A DNA stretch of 64,000 nucleotides, taken from contig JAFEBL010000017.1 in the NCBI GenBank assembly GCA_018242665.1, forward strand, positions 62,001 to 126,000, written 5' to 3'. Made by a program: the position numbers and the translations under genes. Positions 10,203 to 19,135 of the stretch are shown here, piece after piece; positions within the stretch are counted from its first letter, which is position 1, and each line of letters begins with the position of its first letter. Source of the stretch: Nitrospira sp. GTDB taxonomy: Bacteria > Nitrospirota > Nitrospiria > Nitrospirales > Nitrospiraceae. A model generated the notes under the pieces. That model was not told the origin of the DNA and did not search any database. It worked only from the letters and a program-made list of their open reading frames with translations.

Positions 10203-11957
10203 TCAGTCTCTGAACAATCTGACCGGCACCTTCTGTCCTTTGATCCGCGTGCGCCCCAAGGCCTCGATGATCTGGCGAGCGGCTTCCTCCGGCACATCCA
10301 CCAGGGAAAACCGCTCCTCAACTTCGATGGCCCCGATCAGACGCGACGGCACCCCCGCTTCATTCGCGATGGCCCCGACCAGATCGCCGGGTCTGATTCC
10401 CGCCGCTCGCCCTGCGCCGACATAGACTCGCACGATTCCAGCAGCCCGACCACCGCGACTCGGACCACCCCGTGGCGCGCGGCCGCGATCCCCCGACGGA
10501 GCCGAGCCGTAAGACGGCCGTGCCGTCCGGGAGGGGTCAGGCGCTCGGACCGGCACCGCCGGGATTTCTTCATCCGCTTGATTCCCGCCGTGCGCGCCAT
10601 ACACCAACTTGATCGCCGCGGCCGCGACATCCGCCGGATCGGCCGAAGCAGACAGTGCCTCCACAACTCGGCGAAAATCTTCAAGCCCGCCCTCATCCAA
10701 GGTGCTTTGAATGGACGCCTTGGTACGCTCCAATCGCTTCGCCAGCAGATCCCCGAGCGACGGCACCGGCGCAAGCGTGATTCTGGCCTTGGTATGCTGC
10801 TCCACCGCGCGCAGCAACCGCTGTTCACGAGGCTCAATGATTGTGATCGCCGTCCCTTCGCGACCGGCCCGGCCGGTCCGGCCGATCCGATGCACGTAGA
10901 CTTCCAGCGAGGAGGGCAAATCGTAGTTGATCACGTGGGACACAGATGGAATATCCAGTCCACGCGCGGCGACATCGGTCGCCACGAGCAGTTCGGTCTG
11001 ACCGGAACGAAAGGCCTGCATGACGCGATCGCGCTGCACCTGGCTCATGCCGCCGTGAATCGCTTCGGCGCGATACCCCCGGCCGTTCAACGCCGCCGTC
11101 ACCTCGTCAACTTCTAACCGCGTCCGGCAAAAGACGAGCGTCGACTTGGGCGTCCCAATATCCAGCACACGGGCCAGCGCCGCAACTTTGTGCGGACGAT
11201 TCACCACATAGGCGGTCTGCTGGACACGCGGCGCCGCCCCGGCCTTCACCGGTTCGCGGGCGATGGTGACTTCGATGGGGTTTTTCAAATGCCGGCGTGC
11301 GATGGAGGCAATCCGCGGCGGCATGGTCGCGGAAAACAACGCGGTTTGTTTCGTCGCGGGGGTTTCTTCGAGAATGGCATCGAGGTCGTCGGCAAAGCCC
11401 ATGTCGAGCATCTCGTCCGCCTCATCCAACACTACCACTTGCAGATCGGCCAGCTTCAAGGTCTTGCGACGGAGATGATCCAACGCTCGGCCCGGCGTTG
11501 CCACAATCACTTCTACCCCGCGCCTGAGCGCCTGGAGCTGAGGCCCCATCGCCTGGCCGCCATAGATCGCCAACACCCCGATCCGCAATTCCTTGCCGTA
11601 CCGCTGTACCGCCTCGCTCACCTGCACGGCGAGTTCCCGCGTGGGCACCAACACCAGCGCCGTGGGACGTTGCCGTGGCCCATGGGCGATGCGCTGCAGC
11701 AGCGGCAACGCGAAGGCCGCCGTTTTTCCGGTTCCCGTGGCGGCCTGCCCTAGCAGGTCTCGCCCTTCCAACAACGGAGGAATGGCTTCCCGCTGAATCG
11801 GCGTGGGCTCTTCGTAGCCCAGGGCTTCAAGGGTGGTCAACAACGAGGCTTCTAATCCGAGCGCGGCAAACCCGGGGGAAAATCCCTTGGCGGCCGGCTC
11901 TGCCGGCGATGGCGTCGTGGTGTGTTTCATGAGGAGGGGCTGCACCTTTCTTGTCAT
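10203..11957 (-). CDS. DEAD-box ATP-dependent RNA helicase with DbpA-type C-terminal domain
   Basis: 584 aa. Q motif near 46-58 (GYEEPTPIQREAIP), Walker A AATGTGKT (72-79), PTRELA, DEAD (178-181), SATMP, RGLDIPSVSHVINYD and HRIGRTGRAG. After a linker rich in Gly/Arg/Ser/Pro, residues about 508-584 (VRVYVGAGRAAGIRPGDLVGAIANEAGV) form the RNA-binding domain seen in DbpA and CsdA/DeaD. This fits an RNA helicase for ribosome assembly or cold adaptation. It starts 1 nt after the pyrophosphatase stop, so the two are surely one transcript. Confidence 0.93.
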   Translation of the reverse strand: MTRKVQPLLMKHTTTPSPAEPAAKGFSPGFAALGLEASLLTTLEALGYEEPTPIQREAIPPLLEGRDLLGQAATGTGKTAAFALPLLQRIAHGPRQRPTALVLVPTRELAVQVSEAVQRYGKELRIGVLAIYGGQAMGPQLQALRRGVEVIVATPGRALDHLRRKTLKLADLQVVVLDEADEMLDMGFADDLDAILEETPATKQTALFSATMPPRIASIARRHLKNPIEVTIAREPVKAGAAPRVQQTAYVVNRPHKVAALARVLDIGTPKSTLVFCRTRLEVDEVTAALNGRGYRAEAIHGGMSQVQRDRVMQAFRSGQTELLVATDVAARGLDIPSVSHVINYDLPSSLEVYVHRIGRTGRAGREGTAITIIEPREQRLLRAVEQHTKARITLAPVPSLGDLLAKRLERTKASIQSTLDEGGLEDFRRVVEALSASADPADVAAAAIKLVYGAHGGNQADEEIPAVPVRAPDPSRTARPSYGSAPSGDRGRAPRGGPSRGGRAAGIVRVYVGAGRAAGIRPGDLVGAIANEAGVPSRLIGAIEVEERFSLVDVPEEAARQIIEALGRTRIKGQKVPVRLFRD

Positions 11958-11958
11958 T

Positions 11959-12645
11959 CTAGCTATTCATGCTGGGAGGCCACATAAATTCCAACTCGGG
12001 GAACTTGGCCTTGTAGTCGTCGTGGCTGGCGTGAATGACCTTGATGGCTTCATCGCGGCCGTACATGCTCGTAATCTCCACCTTATTGTGCTGGTTGGAG
12101 CCCGGCGCCTGCTTATAGGTCAGGAAATAGTGCTGCAACCGATCGAGGAGGGTCATGGGACATTCCTTAAGATCGGTCAACGTCCCGTAGACGGCGTCGT
12201 CCCGCATCACTGCGATGATCTTGTCGTCTGCCTCGCCACCGTCGGCCATACTGAATCCACCGATCGGCCTGGCGGTCAGCAAGATATCGCTGTGGGGAAT
12301 CGCCTTCTCGGTCAGCACGCAAATGTCGAGGGGATCGCCGTCGCCGATCATCTCCGGCCGGCCGGCGCGGGCGCCGAACAAGGTCGCCACCCGCTCGCCG
12401 CAGTAGGTTTGGGGGATGAGTCCGTAATACACGGGGCAAAAGTTGGAAAACCGCTGAGGACGGTCGACCTTCAGAAACCCGGTGGCCTTATCCACTTCAT
12501 ATTTCACCGTATCGCTCGGCACGATTTCGATATAGGCCGTCACCAGATCCGGGGCCTGGTCTCCCATCGACACCCCGTGCCAGGGATGCGCTTTGAACAT
12601 CAGGCTCATGAGCCGCCGCGCCGCATCGATTTCCTTCTTACTCAT
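11959..12645 (-). CDS. ppa: Inorganic pyrophosphatase
   Basis: 228 aa, family I soluble PPase; hydrolyses PPi to drive biosynthesis. Signature parts: KYEVDKATGFLKVDR, the FCPVYYGLIPQT segment, and the acidic metal site GDGDPLDICVL (D-x-D-P-L-D pattern). The N- and C-termini are slightly longer than the E. coli enzyme, as in other eukaryote-like or chlamydial-type variants. First gene of a two-gene unit with the DEAD-box helicase. Confidence 0.95.
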   Translation of the reverse strand: MSKKEIDAARRLMSLMFKAHPWHGVSMGDQAPDLVTAYIEIVPSDTVKYEVDKATGFLKVDRPQRFSNFCPVYYGLIPQTYCGERVATLFGARAGRPEMIGDGDPLDICVLTEKAIPHSDILLTARPIGGFSMADGGEADDKIIAVMRDDAVYGTLTDLKECPMTLLDRLQHYFLTYKQAPGSNQHNKVEITSMYGRDEAIKVIHASHDDYKAKFPELEFMWPPSMNS

Positions 12646-12957
12646 CCTGCTTCAGTCCCTCCTGTAGATGCCTTCGGAATTGACGGTCTGACGATCGTAC
12701 GATCCGGTAAGGTCTGGATGAAATCAACGACACACCCGCAATAAGGCAGGAGCATCAGGCTAGAGAAACAGACAGCTTATAACACATTGCGGAGGAAGGA
12801 AACAGGAGGACGCAAAAAGTCGCGCCCGGAGATGGCGCAGAGCCGATTGAATTTTGATTGGTGATCCACAGAAAACAGGGGCGAAGGGGCCGGGCCGTCA
12901 CGAGCAAAAGGAACGTCTCTGACAGCCCAGCATGTGGTGTAGAGGAATACGTGAGAA
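12646..12957. other. Intergenic region upstream of ppa
   Basis: 312 bp between ppa and the outer-membrane protein gene on the same strand. It should carry the ppa promoter, but I could not pick one with confidence, and no other structure stood out. Confidence 0.4.
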
Positions 12958-13545
12958 TTAAAACGTATGGCGCACACCGAAGATCAGGCCCATCGTCGAG
13001 CCGTCACCGTCCGAGGACGAATTGCGCTTCCAGGCAGTTTCCATATTCAACATGAGGCCTTTGGGGGCGCCTTGAAACAGGTTCGTCATCGGATAATCCA
13101 GACCTGCGCCAAATCGCCAGGCAAAGGAATCCGACACGTCCTTCGTATTGATGTTGACCCCGATGCCGGTGGTGAAATAGGGGATCAACGATCCCCAATG
13201 CCCGGGGCGATATTCCAAATTGACCGGCAGCACGGTGATCGTGTTGAGAGAGCCGCTCCGTGGCGAGTTAAACCCATGATTTTCCCACTCCACCATCATT
13301 CCGAAGCGGAACCATTTGTTGATGCCATACATGCCGTGGAAATTGAGCGCCGGTCCGACCGTCGACAACGCGTTGCTCTGCGTCATGAAACTCGGACCTA
13401 CCCGGAAGCCCACCGTCATCTTGTCTTCGTCAGCCATGCCCTCATGCACCCATTCTGCGGCCTGGGCGCGCAGGGGCATCACACCGAATGCCATAACCAG
13501 CATCAGCGCCCCCATCCCCATGCCCCACTCACGAATCCTGCGCAT
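12958..13545 (-). CDS. Outer-membrane beta-barrel protein
   Basis: 195 aa from the ATG at 13545, with GGAGGA just upstream. The signal peptide spans about 1-29 (MGALMLVMAFGVMPLRAQAA). The mature part alternates polar and hydrophobic residues in short strands (TVGFRVGPSFMTQS, FRFGMMVEWENHGF, IPYFTTGIGVNINTK) and ends in TMGLIFGVRHTF, a terminal Phe typical of BAM substrates. The size suggests an 8-stranded OmpW/OmpX-like barrel. Ligand unknown. Confidence 0.75.
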   Translation of the reverse strand: MRRIREWGMGMGALMLVMAFGVMPLRAQAAEWVHEGMADEDKMTVGFRVGPSFMTQSNALSTVGPALNFHGMYGINKWFRFGMMVEWENHGFNSPRSGSLNTITVLPVNLEYRPGHWGSLIPYFTTGIGVNINTKDVSDSFAWRFGAGLDYPMTNLFQGAPKGLMLNMETAWKRNSSSDGDGSTMGLIFGVRHTF

Positions 13546-13863
13546 ACGTCCTCCTTCGGTGATGTAAGAATTTCGGAATGGGCACTGTAGGCAAGCGCTG
13601 ACACAATTTTCAATATAAACTGTCCCGAAGAGCGGAAATAAAATGGTTCCAATGATTGTCGCAGATTGCGACGACACGCGCGGAGACTGGCTGAACCGAC
13701 TACCCGCTACCTACGTAGTGCTCTGTAGCATGCTCGAAACCGCGTCGAGCGCCCCTAGGCGGCCCGCGCGGAGCATCCGCTGCGAGCCGCCTGAGTCCGG
13801 CCTCCGAACGCACACGACGGCAGGATGAGACGAGAATGAACCCTATCGATGGACCGCGACGCC
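13546..13863. other. Intergenic region, nothing recognised
   Basis: 318 bp between the barrel gene and the downstream end of the lipoprotein gene, both on the minus strand. GC-rich with no convincing ORF, hairpin or promoter. Confidence 0.4.
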
Positions 13864-14514
13864 TTAAAACTTGGCTGGGAATTGCGCCGCCAAGGCCTGC
13901 GTCAGCGCATCAGCGACGACATAGATATGCTGCTTCATGCCTTTCCAGGTCTCTGCCTCCCGCGTATATTCGCCGTCCTTCAGCTGCTGAAATTGCGTGA
14001 GATGATGGGCAGCGTGGGCCATGAGCAATCCCATCACCGTGTCCTTCGGCAGATTCGGATTGGCACTGCTGAGGAAGGTGGCAATTTCAGCTGCATTGGC
14101 GGTCAACGCCTTCACGGCCGCATCCTGCTGGCTGGCCGATCCGGCGACAGTGGCATCCAAATGTTCCCGAATCCCCTGATAGTGGCCGGCCAATAGTGTA
14201 AAGAGTTGATCCGCCGCCGCCTTGCCATAAAACGGTTCGATCGACCGAGCAATCTGCTGGGCATTCGCCACCACATCGGCTTCAGCCGCACTCCGCGCAG
14301 CGGTATTTTTATCCATCGTCGCGACAGCCACATTCCGGATGGACAGGATATGCCCCAACCAGAGATCGCGAAGCGCCGCTTTCGTCTCCGCTACCTTGGC
14401 CTGGTGGCCTGCTGCTTGAGAGGCCGCAGGCGCCGGGGCATCCGTCGTATGGGCACAGGCCACGGTGGCCAGACTGAGCATGAGCACGGAACAGGCATGA
14501 ATCACCTTACGCAT
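13864..14514 (-). CDS. Helical lipoprotein of unknown function
   Basis: 216 aa from the ATG at 14514 (AAGGAGAG upstream). The lipobox is LATVAC, with the lipidated Cys near residue 19. The mature protein is all helical with scattered histidines (LGHILSIRN, LAGHYQGIREHLD, LLMAHAAHHLTQ), loosely like DinB-type four-helix bundles that bind a metal through His. That resemblance is only suggestive. Probably outer-membrane anchored. It sits 132 bp from the Crp/Fnr gene on the same strand. Confidence 0.7.
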   Translation of the reverse strand: MRKVIHACSVLMLSLATVACAHTTDAPAPAASQAAGHQAKVAETKAALRDLWLGHILSIRNVAVATMDKNTAARSAAEADVVANAQQIARSIEPFYGKAAADQLFTLLAGHYQGIREHLDATVAGSASQQDAAVKALTANAAEIATFLSSANPNLPKDTVMGLLMAHAAHHLTQFQQLKDGEYTREAETWKGMKQHIYVVADALTQALAAQFPAKF

Positions 14515-14646
14515 GTCTTCTCTCCTTGAAAAATAGTGAGGGTGCGCTGAATCGGCCGACATTGGCCGTAGCACTGGTAGGCAAGGATAGAGAACGGGAG
14601 CGGCCCTGTAAGTTAGCGCGATAACAGTGGAGGAAGAATGAGGCGG

Positions 14647-15378
14647 TTAAAAGCCGGAATCCGTGAGACGGGCAGAAGGTTGGGCCGTGGAACCCAGGAA
14701 CCGGTCGAGTTCGGCCCGACGGAGGAGCAACCCGTCTTTCCGCGCATAAGTGATCAGTCCCTGCTCGCGCAGCTGGTTCAGGAGGGTCGATACCACCTCC
14801 CGGCGCGCGCCGATCATCTGAGCCAGATCGTCCTGCCGGAAATAGTGCGTGAGACGAATCCACTCGCCGTCCGCTTCGCCGAATTCGTCGGCCAACCGGC
14901 CCAGCGTGCGCACCAAGCGCTCCATCGTGCTATTAAACGAGAGGGTCTGAATCTGATCATAGGCCGCCGACAGCTGTTGGGCGACATTGGACAAAAAGAG
15001 GAGGAACGCCGGACGGTTGCTTTGCAAATGGGCGATGAATTCATCGAAACTCAGTTCGACGATCTCACTGTCTTCCATCGCAAAGGCCTGCTCGCGGCGC
15101 TCGCCGGTGCAATGGCAGAGTTCACCGAACACTTCGCCGGTCTGGTGCAAACGCAAGATCAACTCACGCCCGTCCTCGGTGAGGGATGTCAGCTTCACGA
15201 ATCCCCGACGCAGATAGAACACGCTCTGCGCCGGATCACCCGGCCCATAGATGCGACTTCCCTTGGACACATGCTGCCCCGGGCGGTTCATCAATTGCTC
15301 ACAGAGCTTGCCGCGGAAACACCCGGACAACGCGATGCAGTGCCGGTGTTCGATCATATTCATGGAGGTATGAATCAT
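14647..15378 (-). CDS. Crp/Fnr-family transcriptional regulator
   Basis: 243 aa from the ATG at 15378 (GAGGAT upstream; the frame stays open to 15462). An N-terminal cyclic-nucleotide-binding-type beta-roll covers about 20-125 (KGSRIYGPGDPAQSVFYLRRGFVKL, LHQTGEVFGELCH). After the dimer helix comes the winged HTH at about 165-230 (DDLAQMIGARREVVSTLLNQLREQGLI). Cysteines CHC and others are present, but not in the FNR iron-sulfur spacing. The effector is unknown. The targets may include the lipoprotein gene just downstream. Confidence 0.92.
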   Translation of the reverse strand: MIHTSMNMIEHRHCIALSGCFRGKLCEQLMNRPGQHVSKGSRIYGPGDPAQSVFYLRRGFVKLTSLTEDGRELILRLHQTGEVFGELCHCTGERREQAFAMEDSEIVELSFDEFIAHLQSNRPAFLLFLSNVAQQLSAAYDQIQTLSFNSTMERLVRTLGRLADEFGEADGEWIRLTHYFRQDDLAQMIGARREVVSTLLNQLREQGLITYARKDGLLLRRAELDRFLGSTAQPSARLTDSGF

Positions 15379-15620
15379 GGGATCCTCACTGGGGGGCATT
15401 GTACTGGGATCACCACGCATCTGACCAGCCCCCTCCAAAACATCCCTCCACGTTTCGGCCATCGCTTCTCACACTGCCACGAGTGGTTTGGCTCCATCAC
15501 ACGCGTCCAACCCGCCACGACTATGTATCCGGAAGTGCTGCTGCGCGACGGCGACATTCGCAACCTCGTGGCCTACCTTGCCGTGCGTCGAGAAACGGTC
15601 CGATGATGGCAGGAACCGCG

Positions 15621-16481
15621 CTACCGTGACCGCCACGGGTCCGTGGCATTGGGCAACGTGGACAGATCGAGTTCCAGTTTGACCTGGCCATCGTCAGTCT
15701 CGGCCCCCGCGGTGAACGCCCCATACGAAATCACATTGAGATCGGCATGACCGTCTTTCACCGCAATCGTTCGTACATGTTGCGGAAAGGTCGGGTGCAG
15801 GTAGAACTGCACGGTCCCAGTTAAGGGATTGGCATGGTTCGTCGATGTGACGCGAAGATGGACCGCCATGAGTTGGGAGTCGCCATCTATGGGAGAAAGC
15901 GTCGCGTCCAGCTTTCGGTTGTTTGCCTCGGACAGACCTCCGAACGTTCCCTTCCAGGGATCACCCAACGCATCTCCAGCGCCTTTCAGAGAATCGGCAT
16001 CCGCATGAACAGGTGCATTCACTGTGCGACCAGGCGCCACGGTTTCGGCAGCAGCCGTCGCAACCCGAGCTGCGTGTTCGGCCTGCTGAGACACCTCTTG
16101 GGTCTCCTTCACGACGCCTTCCAGCTTATTCCGGGTTCTGGCGACCTCTTCCCGTGTTTCGCGAAGAAGTTTTTCGGACAGGCTTTCAATAAACTTTTTT
16201 GAAGAAATCGAGGCCAACAAACAAAACCCTCCAAACACAACGAGACTTTCTCCTTTGGCATCCGACGCAAGAACTTCAGTGAGCAATCCACTGGACACGG
16301 TTTTGAGAAACAGCGGCACCAGAAGCGCCGCGCCGACTCCAGCAATGGCGTTCCAGCGCCACCGTTCCCAGGGATCGGTATGTTCCGTGGCTGGCTCGGC
16401 AGTAGATTGAATTGACATGGCCACATTCACCGTTGCCCCCATCAACCCGGCACCAATCATGAGCACAATTAGAGTCAGCAT
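15621..16481 (-). CDS. Three-TM (YLATT-like) protein with C-terminal pYEATS domain
   Basis: 286 aa. Three membrane helices (about 2-22, 44-63, 79-95), a coiled coil (98-145) and a linker precede a C-terminal Ig-like domain (205-280). That domain has PLTGTVQFYLHPTFPQHV, ISYGAFTAGA and DDGQVKLELDLSTLP. The block pattern LHPTF / GAFT.GA / G....LELDL..LP is that of the prokaryotic YEATS (pYEATS) domain. pYEATS, linked with a three-TM module, has been described computationally in predicted conflict/immune signalling systems. No effector domain or NTPase is adjacent, so this could be a free-standing sensor. The family call is from memory of motifs; the function is inference. Confidence 0.65.
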   Translation of the reverse strand: MLTLIVLMIGAGLMGATVNVAMSIQSTAEPATEHTDPWERWRWNAIAGVGAALLVPLFLKTVSSGLLTEVLASDAKGESLVVFGGFCLLASISSKKFIESLSEKLLRETREEVARTRNKLEGVVKETQEVSQQAEHAARVATAAAETVAPGRTVNAPVHADADSLKGAGDALGDPWKGTFGGLSEANNRKLDATLSPIDGDSQLMAVHLRVTSTNHANPLTGTVQFYLHPTFPQHVRTIAVKDGHADLNVISYGAFTAGAETDDGQVKLELDLSTLPNATDPWRSR

Positions 16482-17027
16482 GCTGCCACTCCTCTAGTGT
16501 GTAGAATCTGTAGTCCCTTCCCGAGCCTCTGCTTCACGACTAGGTCTCACACCGCAGGTATTCCCTCGAGAACAGAATTTCCGACCCATTCGCGCCAACG
16601 TTCGCATACACGCACACGTTCAGTCTGCCACTGATCGACAAAGGGATTTTTGATGTGATCCCCCGATCGCACCAACCCGTTCTTCTCATAAATTCGCTTG
16701 CCGCCGGTCCAAACCATGTTCCCATGACGACTCGTCCTTGAATGACAATGGCGGCACGGCCTGGCGTGCCGAATAGCGTGACAGCAGGACATTACTTCAA
16801 GATGCGGACCATTCCATCGGAAGGAACCGTCATCTTTCTATTTCAGAGACTTGTGTATTGTACGTATTTATAAGGCACTGACGGGGGACTCACCTACATA
16901 TCCGAATGGATACAGGCGGACGTGCGGAGAGATACATACTAAGCGGAACTCGCGGAGGCAGCGACCACCTTACCTACCACTCACCGGCGGTCACCGCCCC
17001 CATGCCCGGAATATCCGGCGTACGCCG
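16482..17027. other. Intergenic region with one doubtful small ORF
   Basis: 546 bp. It contains two overlapping minus-strand frames near 16540-16792 (see the separate entry) and otherwise nothing recognisable. Lower GC near 16840-16880 (cttgtgtattgtacgtatttataagg) may hold a promoter. Confidence 0.4.
16547..16717 (-). CDS. Doubtful small ORF or gene remnant upstream of the pYEATS gene
   Basis: 56 aa from the ATG at 16717, reading MVWTGGKRIYEKNG and ending ...ERWREWVGNSVLEGIPAV. The composition is protein-like (Trp, charged residues) and the frame runs open further upstream to 16792. A competing frame, 16540-16725, has a better ribosome site (AAGGACGAG), so neither is proven. Codon third positions do not separate them clearly. 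It could be a decayed gene that once accompanied the pYEATS protein. Confidence 0.2.
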   Translation of the reverse strand: MVWTGGKRIYEKNGLVRSGDHIKNPFVDQWQTERVRVCERWREWVGNSVLEGIPAV

Positions 17028-17420
17028 TTAGCTGGGTCCGGGAGGATCTTCGTGATCCTCTCCCGTGAGTGCTTCGGCCTCTATCGCTTCAAGCCCCTGC
17101 AGGTCCGTCAAAATACTCTGCAACACCTGCCGGCGCTGCTGGAGGCCTTTCTTTGGCATATCCCGTGCCTGCGGTTCCTGCGCGGATTCAGGCAGGTTCA
17201 CAATCGCTTCGGCCTCGCCCACCGTGGCGTACTTGTACGATTCGACATACTGGTGCGTGCCGCCGAACATCCTGGCCAGAATCGCTTCGGTCTCTTCGTC
17301 AAATGCCTCGAAGGTCGGATGCACGCCCGTACGGTGCGCCAGCGCCTCGAGCTTCTCGATTTGCGCCCTGATGTCGTCGTGTCTCGTTCGGACCTGGTAC
17401 ATGGAATTGACTTCAACCAT
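17028..17420 (-). CDS. Conserved-looking cytoplasmic protein of unknown function
   Basis: 130 aa; GAGGAGG lies 8-9 nt before the ATG at 17420. There is no signal peptide or TM helix. It is acidic and mostly helical, with EEGTEAI-like charged segments, a central GGTHQYVESYKYATVGEAEAIV and a coiled-coil-like LQQRRQVLQSILTDLQGLEAIEAEAL near the end. I do not recognise the family. The strong ribosome site and codon use support a real gene. It lies about 100 bp after DUF2127 on the same strand. Confidence 0.7.
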   Translation of the reverse strand: MVEVNSMYQVRTRHDDIRAQIEKLEALAHRTGVHPTFEAFDEETEAILARMFGGTHQYVESYKYATVGEAEAIVNLPESAQEPQARDMPKKGLQQRRQVLQSILTDLQGLEAIEAEALTGEDHEDPPGPS

Positions 17421-17522
17421 AGCGTGGCCTCCTCTCGTGTCCTTTTCTATACCCCTTCCTTGAGGGACTGCGAGCTAGGCATTCCCCGAGGGGACGCCTG
17501 TCGGTCGGTCGCATGAGGGGGA

Positions 17523-17990
17523 TCAGCGTAAGGTCTCGTCGGCCAGCCGGCGTAAGAGGTACGCCACAATGACAATGTTCACCGCCAGCACCGCCGCGCC
17601 CGACATCGACCAGTCGCGCATGACCAGATGCCATTCCCCCGGCAGCAGAACACAGGTGGAAATGACCGTCAGGTAGGCGGCCCACGACGCCTCACTCCAC
17701 AGGCCGAATCCTTCGATCAACAGCAAAGCGGCATAGCCCAAGCTGACCAGGCTCATCACCACCACGCTATGGCGTGGCAGTGCGTCAACCGTGAGCACCA
17801 ACGCATGCAGCAGCCGTTGGTGGGCCGTCACATGCAGTCCGTCGAGCAGGGGGGACAAGAAGGCGTCGATCTCCGGGTCGATCCAGCGGAGAAAGCCTGA
17901 GCCCGCAAGCAGGACTAATAACCCTTTCCACACCTTGAAGAGCGCAATGGGCGCAAGGCTCGACCGGTGCGGCGGGTCGCTCATCTGCAT
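17523..17990 (-). CDS. DUF2127 membrane protein
   Basis: 155 aa. The ATG at 17990 has GGAG 9 nt upstream. Four hydrophobic helices are seen (VWKGLLVLLAGSGFL, VVMSLVSLGYAALLLIEGFGLW, WAAYLTVISTCVLLPGEWHLV, GAAVLAVNIVIVAYLL). The motifs IALFKVWKGLL and LIEGFGLW..W.AY....T..LLP.E are those of DUF2127 inner-membrane proteins. No function is known for the family. Confidence 0.85.
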   Translation of the reverse strand: MQMSDPPHRSSLAPIALFKVWKGLLVLLAGSGFLRWIDPEIDAFLSPLLDGLHVTAHQRLLHALVLTVDALPRHSVVVMSLVSLGYAALLLIEGFGLWSEASWAAYLTVISTCVLLPGEWHLVMRDWSMSGAAVLAVNIVIVAYLLRRLADETLR

Positions 17991-18070
17991 CGCGCAATCT
18001 CCGGCAGCACGCTGGCCATTAGCCCTTGCTCATGGAGCCTCTCTTCCCCTAAGCTACTTCCGATACCCGC

Positions 18071-18460
18071 GTGACTCACCATGAAAGGTTCGCCCTCATG
18101 CACGAGCACTTCGCCCAGCGCCTGGCTGACGATTGGATCGCAGCCTGGAACCGGCACGACCTCCAGGCCATTCTGAGCCACTATGCACCGGACATCGAGT
18201 TTACCAGCCCGTTTGTATCCGCGCTATCCGCAGATGCGTCCGGTACAATCCGAGGCCTCGACCGGGTGCGGACGTATTTTCGACAGGGACTCACCGCCTA
18301 TCCGGACCTGCGCTTTGAGCTCGTCCGAGTCCTCGTAGGTGTGGGCAGCCTCGTCTTGTACTATCGCAGCAGCGTGCAGGGATTGCTGGCGGCGGAAATG
18401 ATGATCGTCAACGGCGAGGGCCTGATTCAAACGGTCCGCGTGCACTATGTGAAGGAATAA
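18071..18460 (+). CDS. Nuclear-transport-factor-2/SnoaL-like protein
   Basis: 129 aa from the GTG at 18071; the Met at 18098 is an alternative. The NTF2-like fold is indicated by DDWIAAWNRHDLQAILSHYAPDIEFTSPFV, then GLDRVRTYFRQGLTAYPDLRFELVRVLVG and a final beta sheet. These cone-shaped domains include ketosteroid-isomerase-like enzymes and non-catalytic ligand binders, so no reaction can be assigned. It is divergent from DUF2127 with an 80-bp shared upstream region. Confidence 0.82.
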   Translation: MTHHERFALMHEHFAQRLADDWIAAWNRHDLQAILSHYAPDIEFTSPFVSALSADASGTIRGLDRVRTYFRQGLTAYPDLRFELVRVLVGVGSLVLYYRSSVQGLLAAEMMIVNGEGLIQTVRVHYVKE

Positions 18461-18602
18461 GCCGCTCACGGGCAATTCACCTGTTTTTCAGGGAATTCCC
18501 TATTCCCTTCACCGCACCGGTCAGGCATAGTGGGCGCGACCGTATCAAACCCCATCGGCACGTCGCCTGTCATGGACACCGTCACCAATGCCTGAGCTGA
18601 TC

Positions 18603-18764
18603 ATGCCGACCCGTCGTGTGCGCAAATCCAGCATGTATCGCTTTCACGATTCAGCACGTAAAGATCGAAAGTTTATGCTGGCCGCGCTGGCGGCCGCACT
18701 CATCCTCGCCGCCCTGCTCCTTTCACATCTGGGGCTGGACCTGTTCCCTACCACGGCCAAATAG
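18603..18764 (+). CDS. Small single-TM protein
   Basis: 53 aa. A basic N-terminus (MPTRRVRKSSMYRFHDSARK) is followed by one strong membrane helix (MLAALAAALILAALLLSHL) and a short tail, so it probably inserts with the N-terminus inside. The ribosome site is weak (GAGCTGATC). Support comes from the sharp basic/hydrophobic layout and its place between two same-strand genes. Function unknown. Confidence 0.5.
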   Translation: MPTRRVRKSSMYRFHDSARKDRKFMLAALAAALILAALLLSHLGLDLFPTTAK

Positions 18765-18860
18765 TCGCGTTTTACGGCGCGTTCAGCTATCTTCGCATCA
18801 GCGCCGCCAGAGCCCTTCTGCCTGGAGCCCTATGCCCGGCACGGCCCGCCGTCGCAACAT

Positions 18861-19109
18861 ATGATGTGGATCGTCTATATTCTGGAATGCGCCGATGGCA
18901 GCCTCTACACAGGCATCACAAACGACTTGGCGCGGCGCCTGCGCGCGCATGCCAGCGGGAGGGGCGCGAAGTACACGAAACGGCGGGGACCGTTTACGGT
19001 GCGGTACACCGAATCGTGGGAAAGCAAGGGTGCAGCCTTGCAACGTGAGGCCGCGATCAAATCATTGGATCGGGCGGCCAAGCAGGCGCTGCTGGCTGCT
19101 GGTCCCTAA
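18861..19109 (+). CDS. GIY-YIG nuclease-domain protein (YhbQ/UPF0213-like)
   Basis: 82 aa, normal for the stand-alone family. GIY-YIG motif in VYILECADGSLYTGITNDLARRL; the catalytic Arg follows in the RR pair; then RAHASGRGAKYTKRRGPFTVRYTES and a conserved Glu in QREAAIKSLDRAAK. UPF0213/YhbQ proteins are proposed DNA-repair nucleases. ATG 18861 or 18864. Confidence 0.92.
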   Translation: MMWIVYILECADGSLYTGITNDLARRLRAHASGRGAKYTKRRGPFTVRYTESWESKGAALQREAAIKSLDRAAKQALLAAGP

Positions 19110-19135
19110 CGCCGTCGCGAAACCGGCAGGAATCT

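Noticed and set aside
10128-11117. 329-codon plus-strand ORF opposite the DEAD-box helicase
   Set aside because: His/Arg/Gln-rich translation typical of the antisense of a real gene.
11833-12744. 303-codon plus-strand ORF across ppa
   Set aside because: Antisense of pyrophosphatase, no recognisable motif.
14605-14627. CTGTAA...TAACAG near the first Crp/Fnr gene
   Set aside because: Arms are 10 nt apart and not symmetrical with the N6 palindromes, so not counted as a site.
14638-15606. 322-codon plus-strand ORF opposite the Crp/Fnr gene
   Set aside because: Antisense of a firmly identified regulator.
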